Shown: one piece after another, positions 25,313 through 33,748 of the stretch
How the letters are laid out: every line of letters begins with the position of its first letter
Position numbering within the stretch: position 1 is the stretch's first letter
NCBI GenBank assembly: GCA_029260735.1
Contig: JAJDCR010000081.1
Coordinates: 1-64,000 of the forward strand
Length of the DNA: 64,000 nt
Reading direction: 5' to 3'
DNA from: Planctomycetota bacterium
GTDB lineage: Bacteria > Planctomycetota > Uabimicrobiia > Uabimicrobiales > Uabimicrobiaceae
Notes under the pieces: model-generated
Seen by the model: the letters and a program-made list of their open reading frames with translations, nothing else
Told to the model about the DNA's origin: nothing
Databases searched by the model: none
Made by a program: the position numbers and the translations under genes

Positions 25313-26386
25313 CTACTGCACCAAAGGAAGAGAAACCCGAAAAGTCGTTCCTTTTCCGATCTCAGACTCAAAACTTAGCTCTCCTTTGTGAAATTTCTCC
25401 ACAATACTCTTAACCGAGCTAAGCCCCAAACCATTCCCTGTTTCTTTGCTCGTAAAACGGGGGATAAAAATCATTTCTTTCACTTCATCGGAAATTCCAT
25501 CCCCTTGGTCTATCACCTCTAAATGCATTTTATCTTCTTTGGAGGAAAGCCTTACTTTTATTTCAGATTTTTCAGCACAGGCCTGGCAGGCATTGATAAC
25601 TAAGTTCGCAATCACTCGGCCCATATCATTTGTATTATGAGGACATTCCTGTAAGTTTTCTGCGCAATCAAAGACTATGTTATGTCTTTGGACATCTGGA
25701 TGAAGAGCTATCTGAGAAAAGACAATGCTGCGAACTAAATCTCCCAGGTGGCGTCCATCATAGGCATATGAGCTCGAAGGATTTCGATAGCTATTAAGAG
25801 CATTTTGCATCATGCTAGAAAGGTTTTGTTGGGCGGTGAGAATATGATCAGAAAACTCATTAATAGAAGGGTTTTCGGGAGCTTGCTGTTTAATTAAGTA
25901 GGCATAAGAGAAAATAGCCAGAGCATTTTTCATATCATGAATCAGAGTAGAAAGGTGCAAGTGATCTTCTTCCAACTTCCTACCCGTTTCTCGAAGACGG
26001 TTGTTTAGGGTTTGGAGAATAGAGAACAAAGACTCCGATTTAGTTCCTATAATTTGATGAAACAAGGACTGGGGAATGCGAAAGAGAAAACTGTTGGTCA
26101 TAGCTTTCGCTAAAGCACAACGGCGTCCGCTATCTAAAATAGCCATTTCTCCTATGTAGTCGCCTGAAGTTAAGCGAGCGACCTCTCTTTTGCCTTTATA
26201 TATTCCAATCTCACCATATCCTATGACATACATGGCATCAGCTTCTTCATCTTCTTCAAAAACAATTCTCCCCTGAGAGAAAAATTTTTCTTCTACATTT
26301 TGTGCTAAGTAATCAACATCTTTATCACTAAGAGCTTGAAAAAGACTAATTGTCGAAAGAAAACTCTTACGCCTATTAAAATCCAT
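25313..26386 (-). CDS. Histidine kinase with N-terminal cyclic-nucleotide-binding domain
   Basis: 357 residues without membrane helices. The CNBD-like barrel (about 10-125) includes GDYIGEMAILDSGRRCALAKA, close to the phosphate-binding cassette of CAP-family domains. Then come a dimerisation helix with phospho-acceptor His in LIHDMKNALA (about 149) and an HATPase_c domain with N box VIANLVINACQA, G1 DQGDGI and G2 GNGLGLSSVKSI. Probably a cytoplasmic sensor of a nucleotide signal. No response regulator lies next to it. The start is family-compatible; the gene is 35 nt downstream of the ALDH gene and may join that operon. Confidence 0.92.
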   Translation of the reverse strand: MDFNRRKSFLSTISLFQALSDKDVDYLAQNVEEKFFSQGRIVFEEDEEADAMYVIGYGEIGIYKGKREVARLTSGDYIGEMAILDSGRRCALAKAMTNSFLFRIPQSLFHQIIGTKSESLFSILQTLNNRLRETGRKLEEDHLHLSTLIHDMKNALAIFSYAYLIKQQAPENPSINEFSDHILTAQQNLSSMMQNALNSYRNPSSSYAYDGRHLGDLVRSIVFSQIALHPDVQRHNIVFDCAENLQECPHNTNDMGRVIANLVINACQACAEKSEIKVRLSSKEDKMHLEVIDQGDGISDEVKEMIFIPRFTSKETGNGLGLSSVKSIVEKFHKGELSFESEIGKGTTFRVSLPLVQ

Positions 26387-26421
26387 TGTATTCTCCCAAA
26401 ACTAAACAGGCTTCTAAAAAA

Positions 26422-27981
26422 CTAGAACCAGTTTTTCATTCCCCGCAAAACTCCCATAAAGTTCATAGATCGATAAACCCGTGGTTTGAGCACCATCTTT
26501 ATTGTATACTTAATTTTGACAAAGTAATTTTGATGATAGAGTCCTTTTAAGGCAAAAAGTAGCGATTCATGAAACTGCTCATCATAAGGATACCACCAAA
26601 AATTCCGCTTAGAGCTTTTATCTCGACTGATGTACTTGGGCTGAACCATTTCCATTAAGCCAAAATGGGAATGAGTCCGTCCCACTCCAGAAGCTTTTCG
26701 GCCTCCCCAAGGAACAGAGGGTTCTCCAAAAGGATATAAACAATCATTGACAGTTGCACTACCCGATTCCATTTGTTCAAAAAACTCTTCTTGTTCCTGA
26801 GCATTATCACTCCATAAAGAAGCATTGAGTCCATACTCGCTATCATTAGAGAGTTCTATCGCTTCTTGTAAAGAGTCTATAGGCATGAGACAACAAACAG
26901 GGCCAAAGGTTTCTTCGTTCATAATGGACATATTATGGTTACAGCCTTCCAAAATAGTAGGCTCAACATAAGCTTTCTTTGGATCATCGTGAGCATCTCC
27001 TCCGCAGAGAACTTTAGCTCCCTTTTCTTTGGCTTCTTTTAAATGAGCAACCACTATTTCTTTTTGCTGGTGATGGATCATAGGAGGTATTTGGACATGC
27101 TTCCATTCTTCTTTTAAAAGCTCTACAAAGGGCTCATAGACCGATTTTTCAACGTAAACACGTTCCAAACTAGCGCAAACTTGCCCTGAATTCATAAAAG
27201 ATCCCCAGACAATCCCCGAGGCTGCTCGTTTCAAATTAGCATTCTTTGTCACAATAGCAGGATCTTTTCCTCCCAGCTCCAAAACTACTGGAATCAAGCG
27301 TTTGGAAGCGGCTTGCATAATTTTTTTCCCTGTCGCCACACTGCCAGTAAAAATTATTTTCCGGGTGTAAGGGTTATCGGTCATAATAGGAGCGACGGAG
27401 TCTTCGCAAACCACAGTTTGCACTACTCCCTCAGGAAAACCTGCTCGATCAAACAGTTCTTGGGCTTTTTGTCCAGCTAAAATAGTGAACGGGCTAGGCT
27501 TTAAAACAACTGTGTTCCCGGAAAAAACAGCTTCAATTACCGAAATAAAAGGAATGCAAAAAGGGAAATTCCACGGCGAAATAACAGAAATAACTCCATA
27601 GGGCTCGTAACGAATCTCTCCTTTTTTATGCCCCAAAAGAAGCTGGGCATAATTCACTTTTCGAGCCTTAAGTTCTTTCTTCCCTCTTTTTTCGAGATAT
27701 TTTAGGGTATCTAAAACCGAGATCACTTCTGCTGCTAAACATTCTGATTCTGATTTTCCTTGCTCTTGGGATATTAAACGAGCAATAGCTTCAGCGTCAT
27801 CAACAACAACTGCGCGCAGTTTTTTGACCAAACGAACTCTTTCATCTAAAGAAGTCTTTTTCCACGTTGCAAATGTTTCATGAGCTTTTTTCAAAACTTT
27901 TTCTACTGTAGATTTATCCACAGTAGGCACTTCTTGTAAGGTCTCACCTGTCGAAGGATTAATGGATGTAATTGTGGTCAT
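26422..27981 (-). CDS. Aldehyde dehydrogenase family protein
   Basis: NAD(P)-dependent oxidation of an aldehyde to its acid; 519 residues. Visible motifs: PWNFPFCIP, FTGSVATGKKI (cofactor loop), catalytic Glu in ELGGKDPAIV (about 232) and nucleophile Cys in NSGQVCASLERV (about 268), plus EETFGPV. The extended C-terminus (about 470-519) is more basic and hydrophobic than usual. The pattern is nearest succinate-semialdehyde/betaine-aldehyde type enzymes; substrate not assignable. The ATG overlaps the stop of the transglutaminase gene by 4 nt (ATGA), so translation is coupled. Confidence 0.93.
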   Translation of the reverse strand: MTTITSINPSTGETLQEVPTVDKSTVEKVLKKAHETFATWKKTSLDERVRLVKKLRAVVVDDAEAIARLISQEQGKSESECLAAEVISVLDTLKYLEKRGKKELKARKVNYAQLLLGHKKGEIRYEPYGVISVISPWNFPFCIPFISVIEAVFSGNTVVLKPSPFTILAGQKAQELFDRAGFPEGVVQTVVCEDSVAPIMTDNPYTRKIIFTGSVATGKKIMQAASKRLIPVVLELGGKDPAIVTKNANLKRAASGIVWGSFMNSGQVCASLERVYVEKSVYEPFVELLKEEWKHVQIPPMIHHQQKEIVVAHLKEAKEKGAKVLCGGDAHDDPKKAYVEPTILEGCNHNMSIMNEETFGPVCCLMPIDSLQEAIELSNDSEYGLNASLWSDNAQEQEEFFEQMESGSATVNDCLYPFGEPSVPWGGRKASGVGRTHSHFGLMEMVQPKYISRDKSSKRNFWWYPYDEQFHESLLFALKGLYHQNYFVKIKYTIKMVLKPRVYRSMNFMGVLRGMKNWF

Positions 27982-30098
27982 ATTTCTGTCCTAATCTTTT
28001 TTTTCACTTGAATCTTACGTTCTTTAAACTCTTTAATTGTTTTTTCAAGCTCAACCAAATGTTCTTCGATGTCTTTTTGTTCTTGAGGAGCAAGCTCTTG
28101 TTTTCCAAAGCGGACGGCACAGAAAATTTTCGTAACCGGATCAACAAAAGGACCCAACTTAGGATTAATACGATTTGCTCGATTCGCAAACTCAAAAGGT
28201 GTCTCTTCTAAGCCTCTTTTAATATTGAGTTTTTGCAAAAGAACATTCATTTTTCCATAGAGATGCCCCACCAACAAAGAAGGAGGGATAAAGCGGTTTT
28301 TGCGAAAAGAAAAAATATTCCACCTCCGCCAAGGCAAGAGAGAAGAACGAAAGGAAGTTACTTTGGCTTCTTTAGGTTTCTGACGATTAGAGAATTTGAA
28401 CCAAATTCTCAAAGAGAACAGCAGTATGACTGCCGGAAGCCAATAGAGAAAGTTTTTCTTCAAATAATAATACCACGATTTAATCTGAGCCAATATTTCT
28501 TCTTGGTGTAAATTAGAAAACCCAATCACATAACGAGCCCAGAAAGTTTGCATGTGGTAGTAAAAACGTTTCCAAAAGTCTAGTCCCGCGAGATAATCTT
28601 CTTGAGGAGGAGTAGGGTCAAACCTTGTCCATCCCATGTTAGGAAGAAACACTTCTACCCAAGCATGAGCATCCTCATTGGTCACAACAAAACCTTTCTT
28701 GTTATTATCATAGGTAGAAGCTCGAAATCCTCCGATGAGGCGAGTTGGTACTCCCAGTATTCTGAGCATCACCGCCATCGAAGAAGCAAAATGTAAACAA
28801 TAGCCTTTTTTTGCCTCAAAAAGAAAATAATCGGCCATTTCATTTTCCCCACTACTCACATTCAGAGTGTAGGAGTAGTTGCTCTTTAGGTGATTCCAAA
28901 TAGCGATAGTCTTTTGGTACTCTGTTTGATCGTTGCGCGTGATTTTCCGAGCAAGATTCACCACTCGATCAGAAATTTTAGGCAGCTGTAGATAGTTTTC
29001 ATAAGCCCACCGAATCTCTCTTCGATTCGGTTTTTCTGAAACTTTTTTTCCCGAAGTGATATGATAATTCAAGCGTTTGTACATGGGAAAGACAGTATTT
29101 ATATTACCCGCTTGATCAATCTTAATCGAACGATTCATTCTGGGATTCCGAAACCATAAGGAGTAAGGAACGTCTCGGTAAAAAACACAAACACCTTCGT
29201 AATGATAAATTTCGTAAATCTCCGTTCGAAGATTACGGGGAACATAGTCGTTGAGGATTAAATTTTTCTGAAAACGCCCCGTATAGATCGTCTTCATGGG
29301 CAACTTGTTCTCCCATATACTAGTGCTGTAGTGGTCGTAAACAACTCCTTGGAAATACTCATCTCGGCTCGGCGTCTTAACATAAAAGAAAACATTAGGA
29401 TCAGAGAGCATTCGAGCAACCGTCGTTGACTCCATATTTTTAGAAAACCCGACCTTGCCTAAGCGTATAGATTTAGGTCCGGAAAACTCCCAATTAAATC
29501 GGGGAATCGAGATGAATATCAAAGCTACCAGAATCATCATAGCTCCATACAAAACAAACTTACCTGTTTTGCGACTTGAATGTCCATTGGATTTACGGGA
29601 ATCATGAGTCAAATGGCGTAAATGGAAATTATCTTGGAATACTTTTTGCTGCTGTAGGTATTGATGAAAAAGTAAAGGAGTGATTAGAAAAGTAAAAGGA
29701 ATGAATAGAAAGATATAAAACAGGCGATCTGTCAAAAAGGTCGCCACAAGCATTACTCCAAAAATGGTAACCACATTCGTCGGAGTATTGCGAATTTCTG
29801 GCTCTCTCAAAAAGAAGGTTACATAAATTCCAATTAGCATCCCCCCGACCGACAAAAGAATATCTTCCGTTGAGCCGTGAATAAACAAAAACAAAAGAAG
29901 TAGCGCACAACCTAAAATAGCTTCTAATTCTTTTTTTATCGGGCATGATTTAATAAAGTACCCAACACTAATGGCACCAACTAACAGAGGAATTAAATAA
30001 AGTCTTTCTGCCCCTACAGAAAAACACATTACTGTAAAAACCATATTTATATAAATTAAACTATTATATCGTTTTTCTACCTTATTCATCGACAGCAT
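27978..30098 (-). CDS. TgpA-like transglutaminase-domain membrane protein
   Basis: About 706 residues. Five or six N-terminal membrane helices, a periplasmic transglutaminase-like domain with Cys in KKGYCLHFASSMAVMLR, His in EDAHAWVEVF and Asp in TRFDPTPP, then one more helix and a cytoplasmic DUF4129-like tail. This is the TgpA/YebA architecture, always associated with DUF58 and MoxR genes as here. I place the start at the ATG at 30098, preceded by GGAGAG at 5 nt, overlapping the DUF58 gene by 17 nt; an ATG at 30125 is possible. The natural substrate of the family is unsettled; a role in envelope protein modification is inferred. Confidence 0.92.
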   Translation of the reverse strand: MLSMNKVEKRYNSLIYINMVFTVMCFSVGAERLYLIPLLVGAISVGYFIKSCPIKKELEAILGCALLLLFLFIHGSTEDILLSVGGMLIGIYVTFFLREPEIRNTPTNVVTIFGVMLVATFLTDRLFYIFLFIPFTFLITPLLFHQYLQQQKVFQDNFHLRHLTHDSRKSNGHSSRKTGKFVLYGAMMILVALIFISIPRFNWEFSGPKSIRLGKVGFSKNMESTTVARMLSDPNVFFYVKTPSRDEYFQGVVYDHYSTSIWENKLPMKTIYTGRFQKNLILNDYVPRNLRTEIYEIYHYEGVCVFYRDVPYSLWFRNPRMNRSIKIDQAGNINTVFPMYKRLNYHITSGKKVSEKPNRREIRWAYENYLQLPKISDRVVNLARKITRNDQTEYQKTIAIWNHLKSNYSYTLNVSSGENEMADYFLFEAKKGYCLHFASSMAVMLRILGVPTRLIGGFRASTYDNNKKGFVVTNEDAHAWVEVFLPNMGWTRFDPTPPQEDYLAGLDFWKRFYYHMQTFWARYVIGFSNLHQEEILAQIKSWYYYLKKNFLYWLPAVILLFSLRIWFKFSNRQKPKEAKVTSFRSSLLPWRRWNIFSFRKNRFIPPSLLVGHLYGKMNVLLQKLNIKRGLEETPFEFANRANRINPKLGPFVDPVTKIFCAVRFGKQELAPQEQKDIEEHLVELEKTIKEFKERKIQVKKKIRTEI

Positions 30099-31260
30099 AG
30101 CATCTCTCCAAGCAGATATAACCATCTTCCATTTCTTTTACCGAAAAGACATCTTGCCCTTGTTCAACATCAGGAGAATGGGGTCCTCGCTCTAAACAAA
30201 CAAGGAAAAGCTGAATAGGAATAGAGGAGAATCGCTCGACATTCTTTTCCATCCATCTTCCTAGTCGAGAAGAAATTAAGATCACAGTGCTATTGGGAGG
30301 ACAGTTTTCCAGTATGCAAGAGTAATCCACCATGTCTTGATTATCTAAAGAAGCTGTGGTCAAAAAACGTAAGGCCTCTCGAAGGTGTTGCTCTCCTTCT
30401 TTAAAAATCTGCTTTTGTTCACTAAAGACCAAACGAAAAAGAAGTTTTCTTTGGCTAAAGTCCTTTAAAAGAGAGGCTGTTAAGGAGATCAAGCTCTCCA
30501 GTTGATTAGGAAAGCGAGGAGAAGAAAAGCTTAAAAGACTTTCTTCTGAAGTATCCATAATAAGGGTAATTTTCTGAGGAATTTCATCTTCATGCTCTTT
30601 TACCATCAATTGCTGAGCTTTCGCAGATGCCTTCCAATGAATACGGCGAGGAGCATCTCCTGGGGTGTATTCGCGTAAACCCGCAAAATGCTGGTCGGCA
30701 TTGCGAACAACTTTCCTCATAACGCCTTCTTCTGGAGCCATTATTTGAGCAAGTATCGGCAGAGGAGTTTTGACCATCAAAGGTTTCGGTAAAACATAAA
30801 GAGATCCTTTCACAGGATACTCTTCTTCATTGCGAAAAAAACCAAAGGGAAAAGAAGTTCCCACAAGTAACTTATCCCAAGTTTTTACTTCTCTCTTAGA
30901 AAAAACCTGGCGATGAGAAACCGTCAAAGAAGTTTTTGCCGGTATATGTAAGCAAGAAAAATCGTAAGTGATCGTCTTATCTGAAACACTTATCCCATAT
31001 TTGTTGTAAACCGAATCGTTCCGAAAAACATACTCGACAATACTTTCCTCATTGACAAAGGTTTCTCCTTGTGAATAAAGATCTATTCGAAGTTTTTGAA
31101 CATTAAGGCGAACAAGAAATGCTGAAATCACCCACAAAGAAATCATAAATGAAGTTAAGAGATGAAGAAGGTTTGTTCGTGTATTCATTCCCGCCAGAAT
31201 CAAAACAATCGACAAAAGAAAATAGATTCGGCCTGTCTTGGTTATTTTTACGCCTAGCAT
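30082..31260 (-). CDS. DUF58 domain protein
   Basis: 392 residues. Two N-terminal hydrophobic helices (about 11-47) precede a soluble region with the DUF58 hallmark RIHWKASAKAQQLMVKEHEDE-type segment (about 205-225) and a vWA-like fold with TLIMDTSEESL. The ATG follows the TAG stop of the moxR gene directly with no gap, and the 3' end overlaps the transglutaminase gene. Together these form the widespread MoxR-DUF58-TgpA unit, thought to act as an AAA-chaperoned complex at the membrane. Confidence 0.93.
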   Translation of the reverse strand: MLGVKITKTGRIYFLLSIVLILAGMNTRTNLLHLLTSFMISLWVISAFLVRLNVQKLRIDLYSQGETFVNEESIVEYVFRNDSVYNKYGISVSDKTITYDFSCLHIPAKTSLTVSHRQVFSKREVKTWDKLLVGTSFPFGFFRNEEEYPVKGSLYVLPKPLMVKTPLPILAQIMAPEEGVMRKVVRNADQHFAGLREYTPGDAPRRIHWKASAKAQQLMVKEHEDEIPQKITLIMDTSEESLLSFSSPRFPNQLESLISLTASLLKDFSQRKLLFRLVFSEQKQIFKEGEQHLREALRFLTTASLDNQDMVDYSCILENCPPNSTVILISSRLGRWMEKNVERFSSIPIQLFLVCLERGPHSPDVEQGQDVFSVKEMEDGYICLERCYAVDE

Positions 31261-32220
31261 CTACAGTGGCACCGAAACTTTAGCTAATATATTTTCCAAC
31301 ACTTCCCGGTTAAGACCTGAATCCATTTGACTAGAAGACGAAATAACCCGATGGGAAACAATAGGAATAAACAGTTTTTTAATGTCATCGGGAAGAACAT
31401 AGTCCCTTCCCTCGACTAAAGCGAAAGCTCGTGCTGCTCGAAAAAGAGAGAGAGTTCCCCGATGGCTTACTCCAAAGCGTAAATCCCGAGTAGATCGAGT
31501 GGCATTGACTAAATCAACAATGTATTGATAGATGGAATCATCTACTTTGATCGTTTTTGTTTTTTCCTGTAACTCAGAAATATCTTCTTGAGAAAGAACC
31601 GCTTTTAAGCTTTTAATCGGATGCTCCGTTTTTTGCTCTTTCATCATCAAAATTTCTTCTTCTGGTGAAAGATATCCCAACGAAGTTTTCATCAAAAAAC
31701 GATCCAATTGAGCAACAAGAAGAGGGTAGGTGCCGGCGAAAGACATAGGATTTTGAGTAGCCAAAACAAAGAAAGGGGGTGGAAGTTGATAAGTAATTCC
31801 GTCTACTGTGACCTGACTTTCATTCATGGCCTCAAGAAGGCCACTCTGCACTTTAGGAGTTCCCCGATTAATTTCGTCAGCCAAAACGATATTTGCAAAA
31901 ATTGGGCCTTTTCGAAATTCAAACTCTTTTTTCTCTTGGTGATAGAGAGAAACCCCTGTAATGTCTGTAGGTAGCAAGTCGGCGGTAAATTGAATTCGAT
32001 GGAAATTACCGTGAATCGAACGAGCAATTGCAAGTGCTAAAGTTGTCTTTCCTGTTCCAGGAATATCTTCCAGTAAAAGATGTCCTTTCGCCAAGAGACA
32101 GGTAATCGCCAATTTGATAACTTTTGTTTTTCCAACTATTACCCGCTCAATATTCTTAATCAGCTTTTCCAGTTTTTCCTGTTTTTCCATCAAGTAATCA
32201 ATCCTAACTTCGTAGATCAT
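31261..32220 (-). CDS. MoxR-family AAA+ ATPase
   Basis: 319 residues, cytoplasmic. Walker A LEDIPGTGKTTLALA, Walker B IVLADEINR followed by GTPKVQSGLLEAMNE (the MoxR signature), sensor 1 FVLATQNP and the C-terminal lid SHRGTLSLFRAARAFAL. MoxR proteins act as chaperones for vWA-domain partners, here the DUF58 protein encoded immediately downstream. The ATG at 32220 lacks a Shine-Dalgarno; an in-frame ATG at 32190 has AGGA upstream and gives 309 residues, and may be the true start. Confidence 0.94.
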   Translation of the reverse strand: MIYEVRIDYLMEKQEKLEKLIKNIERVIVGKTKVIKLAITCLLAKGHLLLEDIPGTGKTTLALAIARSIHGNFHRIQFTADLLPTDITGVSLYHQEKKEFEFRKGPIFANIVLADEINRGTPKVQSGLLEAMNESQVTVDGITYQLPPPFFVLATQNPMSFAGTYPLLVAQLDRFLMKTSLGYLSPEEEILMMKEQKTEHPIKSLKAVLSQEDISELQEKTKTIKVDDSIYQYIVDLVNATRSTRDLRFGVSHRGTLSLFRAARAFALVEGRDYVLPDDIKKLFIPIVSHRVISSSSQMDSGLNREVLENILAKVSVPL

Positions 32221-32318
32221 TTTTTTATACTATAGTTACTGACACGTCCTAAGACATCCGTGCCAACTGAAGGGAAATGTCCCTTATGAGAGGTCAAAAC
32301 GATTTTTCAAAAATTCTA

Positions 32319-32345
32319 CAAAAAAAGGCAAGCTTTCACTTGCCT
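32319..32345 (-). terminator. Rho-independent terminator of rpmH
   Basis: On the minus strand AGGCAAG-TGAAAG-CTTGCCT followed by a run of six Ts (32345 down to 32319). It lies 33 nt beyond the rpmH stop and separates rpmH from the moxR operon. Confidence 0.9.
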
Positions 32346-32377
32346 ACATTAGGGCACGCCCTAGAATAAATCAATTT

Positions 32378-32506
32378 TTATCGACGGTTTAGACGACGAT
32401 TGCGCTGATTCTTAATAGTCGCGCGTCCTCCGCGAGTTTTCATTCGAGTTAAAAAACCAGTTTTCTTTTTGTATTTAATACTTGATTTACGAATTTTAAC
32501 TTTCAT
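32378..32506 (-). CDS. rpmH: 50S ribosomal protein L34
   Basis: A 42-residue, extremely basic protein read from ATG at 32506 to TAA at 32380-32378. The segment KKTGFLTRMKTRGGRATIKN followed by QRNRRLNRR matches the L34 core G-F-x-x-R-M-x-T-x-x-G-R and its basic tail; the N-terminus MKVKIRKSSIKYK diverges from the usual MKRTFQPS. It is followed by a good terminator. No rnpA, the usual downstream partner of rpmH, lies next to it; the upstream neighbour is a NUDIX hydrolase gene 66 nt away. The gene is short enough to be missed by length-filtered gene finding. Confidence 0.88.
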   Translation of the reverse strand: MKVKIRKSSIKYKKKTGFLTRMKTRGGRATIKNQRNRRLNRR

Positions 32507-32572
32507 ATTTTTTTCCTTTCATTCGTTTTTGCCATTTGTTTTTTGATTGGGTGGGGAATTTTTTCTCTCCCA

Positions 32573-33076
32573 CTACAAGGTATCGATTAAAGCTTTCAAA
32601 TGAACAACAGAGATTTCACCTACTCCAGAAAGTAAATCTTTGGAAAGCTCTGCATGGTGTTTGACTTTTGCCCTTGCCTGCTCAATGATCCGATCATGAT
32701 CAAAAGCTAAATCAGGTAGTTTATCAATAGGATACCATTTTGCATCGGTGGCATCTGAGCCAGCTTCCGCTTTCTTTGGATTTTGTACGACCCCCCAGAA
32801 AGCATGAGATATACATCGACCACGAGGATCACGTCCTGGCTCATCAAATATTCCAATCGGAGCCAAAGAAGGAATGCTCAGGTTAGTTTCTTCAAATAAT
32901 TCCCTTTGAGCAGCTTTTGTTAAAAGCTCATCTTTATCTAAATATCCTCCTGGTAAAGCCCATTCATCTTTGAAGGGATCATTTTTCCGTTTTATGAGGA
33001 GTATATAAATACGTGACCTACGCCAAGACAACAATACAATATCGACAGTTAAAGCTGGTTTTTCCATTTTATTCAT
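32573..33076 (-). CDS. NUDIX hydrolase, ADP-ribose-pyrophosphatase-like
   Basis: 167 residues. The Nudix box G(x5)E(x7)RE(x2)EE(x)(G/N) is seen in GGYLDKDELLTKAAQRELFEET. The N-terminal LTVDIVLLSWRRSRIYILLIKR, followed by DEWALPGG, resembles the NrtR-type/ADP-ribose branch. It probably hydrolyses a nucleoside diphosphate derivative linked to NAD turnover. A weak AGAG lies before the ATG. It precedes rpmH on the same strand and is divergent from the transglycosylase gene. Confidence 0.9.
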   Translation of the reverse strand: MNKMEKPALTVDIVLLSWRRSRIYILLIKRKNDPFKDEWALPGGYLDKDELLTKAAQRELFEETNLSIPSLAPIGIFDEPGRDPRGRCISHAFWGVVQNPKKAEAGSDATDAKWYPIDKLPDLAFDHDRIIEQARAKVKHHAELSKDLLSGVGEISVVHLKALIDTL

Positions 33077-33232
33077 AGCGCTATTCTCTTTATAAACAGT
33101 GAGTACAAAAGAATTCTATTGCCCGGAGAGAATAAAGTTTTAGCAATTTACTTGCCTTTAGCTAGAGTTTTCTATAACATAACGACTGTTTGGTTAGAAA
33201 TTTTCGTTAAGGCAGGGAAATTAAGGACTACA

Positions 33233-33748
33233 GTGAAGTACCACTTTCTTTATATCACATGCTTTCTTGTTGGTTTATTCAGCGGTTATCAAGCACAAAA
33301 GCACTATGACATTAGCCCTTACAAAGAGATTATAAGGAGAGAGGCTAAGCAATTTAGCTTGGATCCTCGGCTCATTGAAGCCATAATTATGACAGAATCA
33401 GGAGGCAATGTCAAGGCTGTTTCTCATAAAGGTGCTCTTGGTCTAATGCAGCTTTTACCAAGTACAGCACAAGATATCGCTCAAGAATTTAAAATTAACC
33501 ATCAGAAAGAAAACTTGGTTCTTCCTGAAATTAATATTCGTCTTGGTTGTGCTTATGTCTACCAACTGATGGAGCGATTTCACGGTAAACTGGTTCTTGT
33601 TTTAGCTTCCTATAACACAGGACCAAATCGCGTTTCCAGGTGGCACCAAGAAATGGCAAATCTACCGGCAGAAGATATCATTGATTTAAAAGCCAGCAGG
33701 GAAACTCGAAATTTTGTTCAGCAAGTCATGCAAAGGTACTCACAATGA
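33233..33748 (+). CDS. Membrane-anchored lytic transglycosylase (SLT family)
   Basis: Cleaves peptidoglycan glycan strands to 1,6-anhydro ends. An N-terminal hydrophobic segment (YHFLYITCFLVGLFSGY) anchors or exports it. The SLT domain has catalytic Glu in IMTESGGN, GALGLMQLLPSTA, and LASYNTGPNRV. An upstream TTG at 33119 could give 38 more residues, but GTG at 33233 has AAGGA five nt before it and starts right at the membrane segment, so I choose it (171 residues). Its stop overlaps the lptB start by 4 nt (ATGA). Confidence 0.88.
   Translation: MKYHFLYITCFLVGLFSGYQAQKHYDISPYKEIIRREAKQFSLDPRLIEAIIMTESGGNVKAVSHKGALGLMQLLPSTAQDIAQEFKINHQKENLVLPEINIRLGCAYVYQLMERFHGKLVLVLASYNTGPNRVSRWHQEMANLPAEDIIDLKASRETRNFVQQVMQRYSQ

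Noticed and set aside
33119-33232. TTG-started extension of the lytic transglycosylase
   Set aside because: GTG at 33233 has AAGGA at ideal spacing and starts right before the membrane segment.
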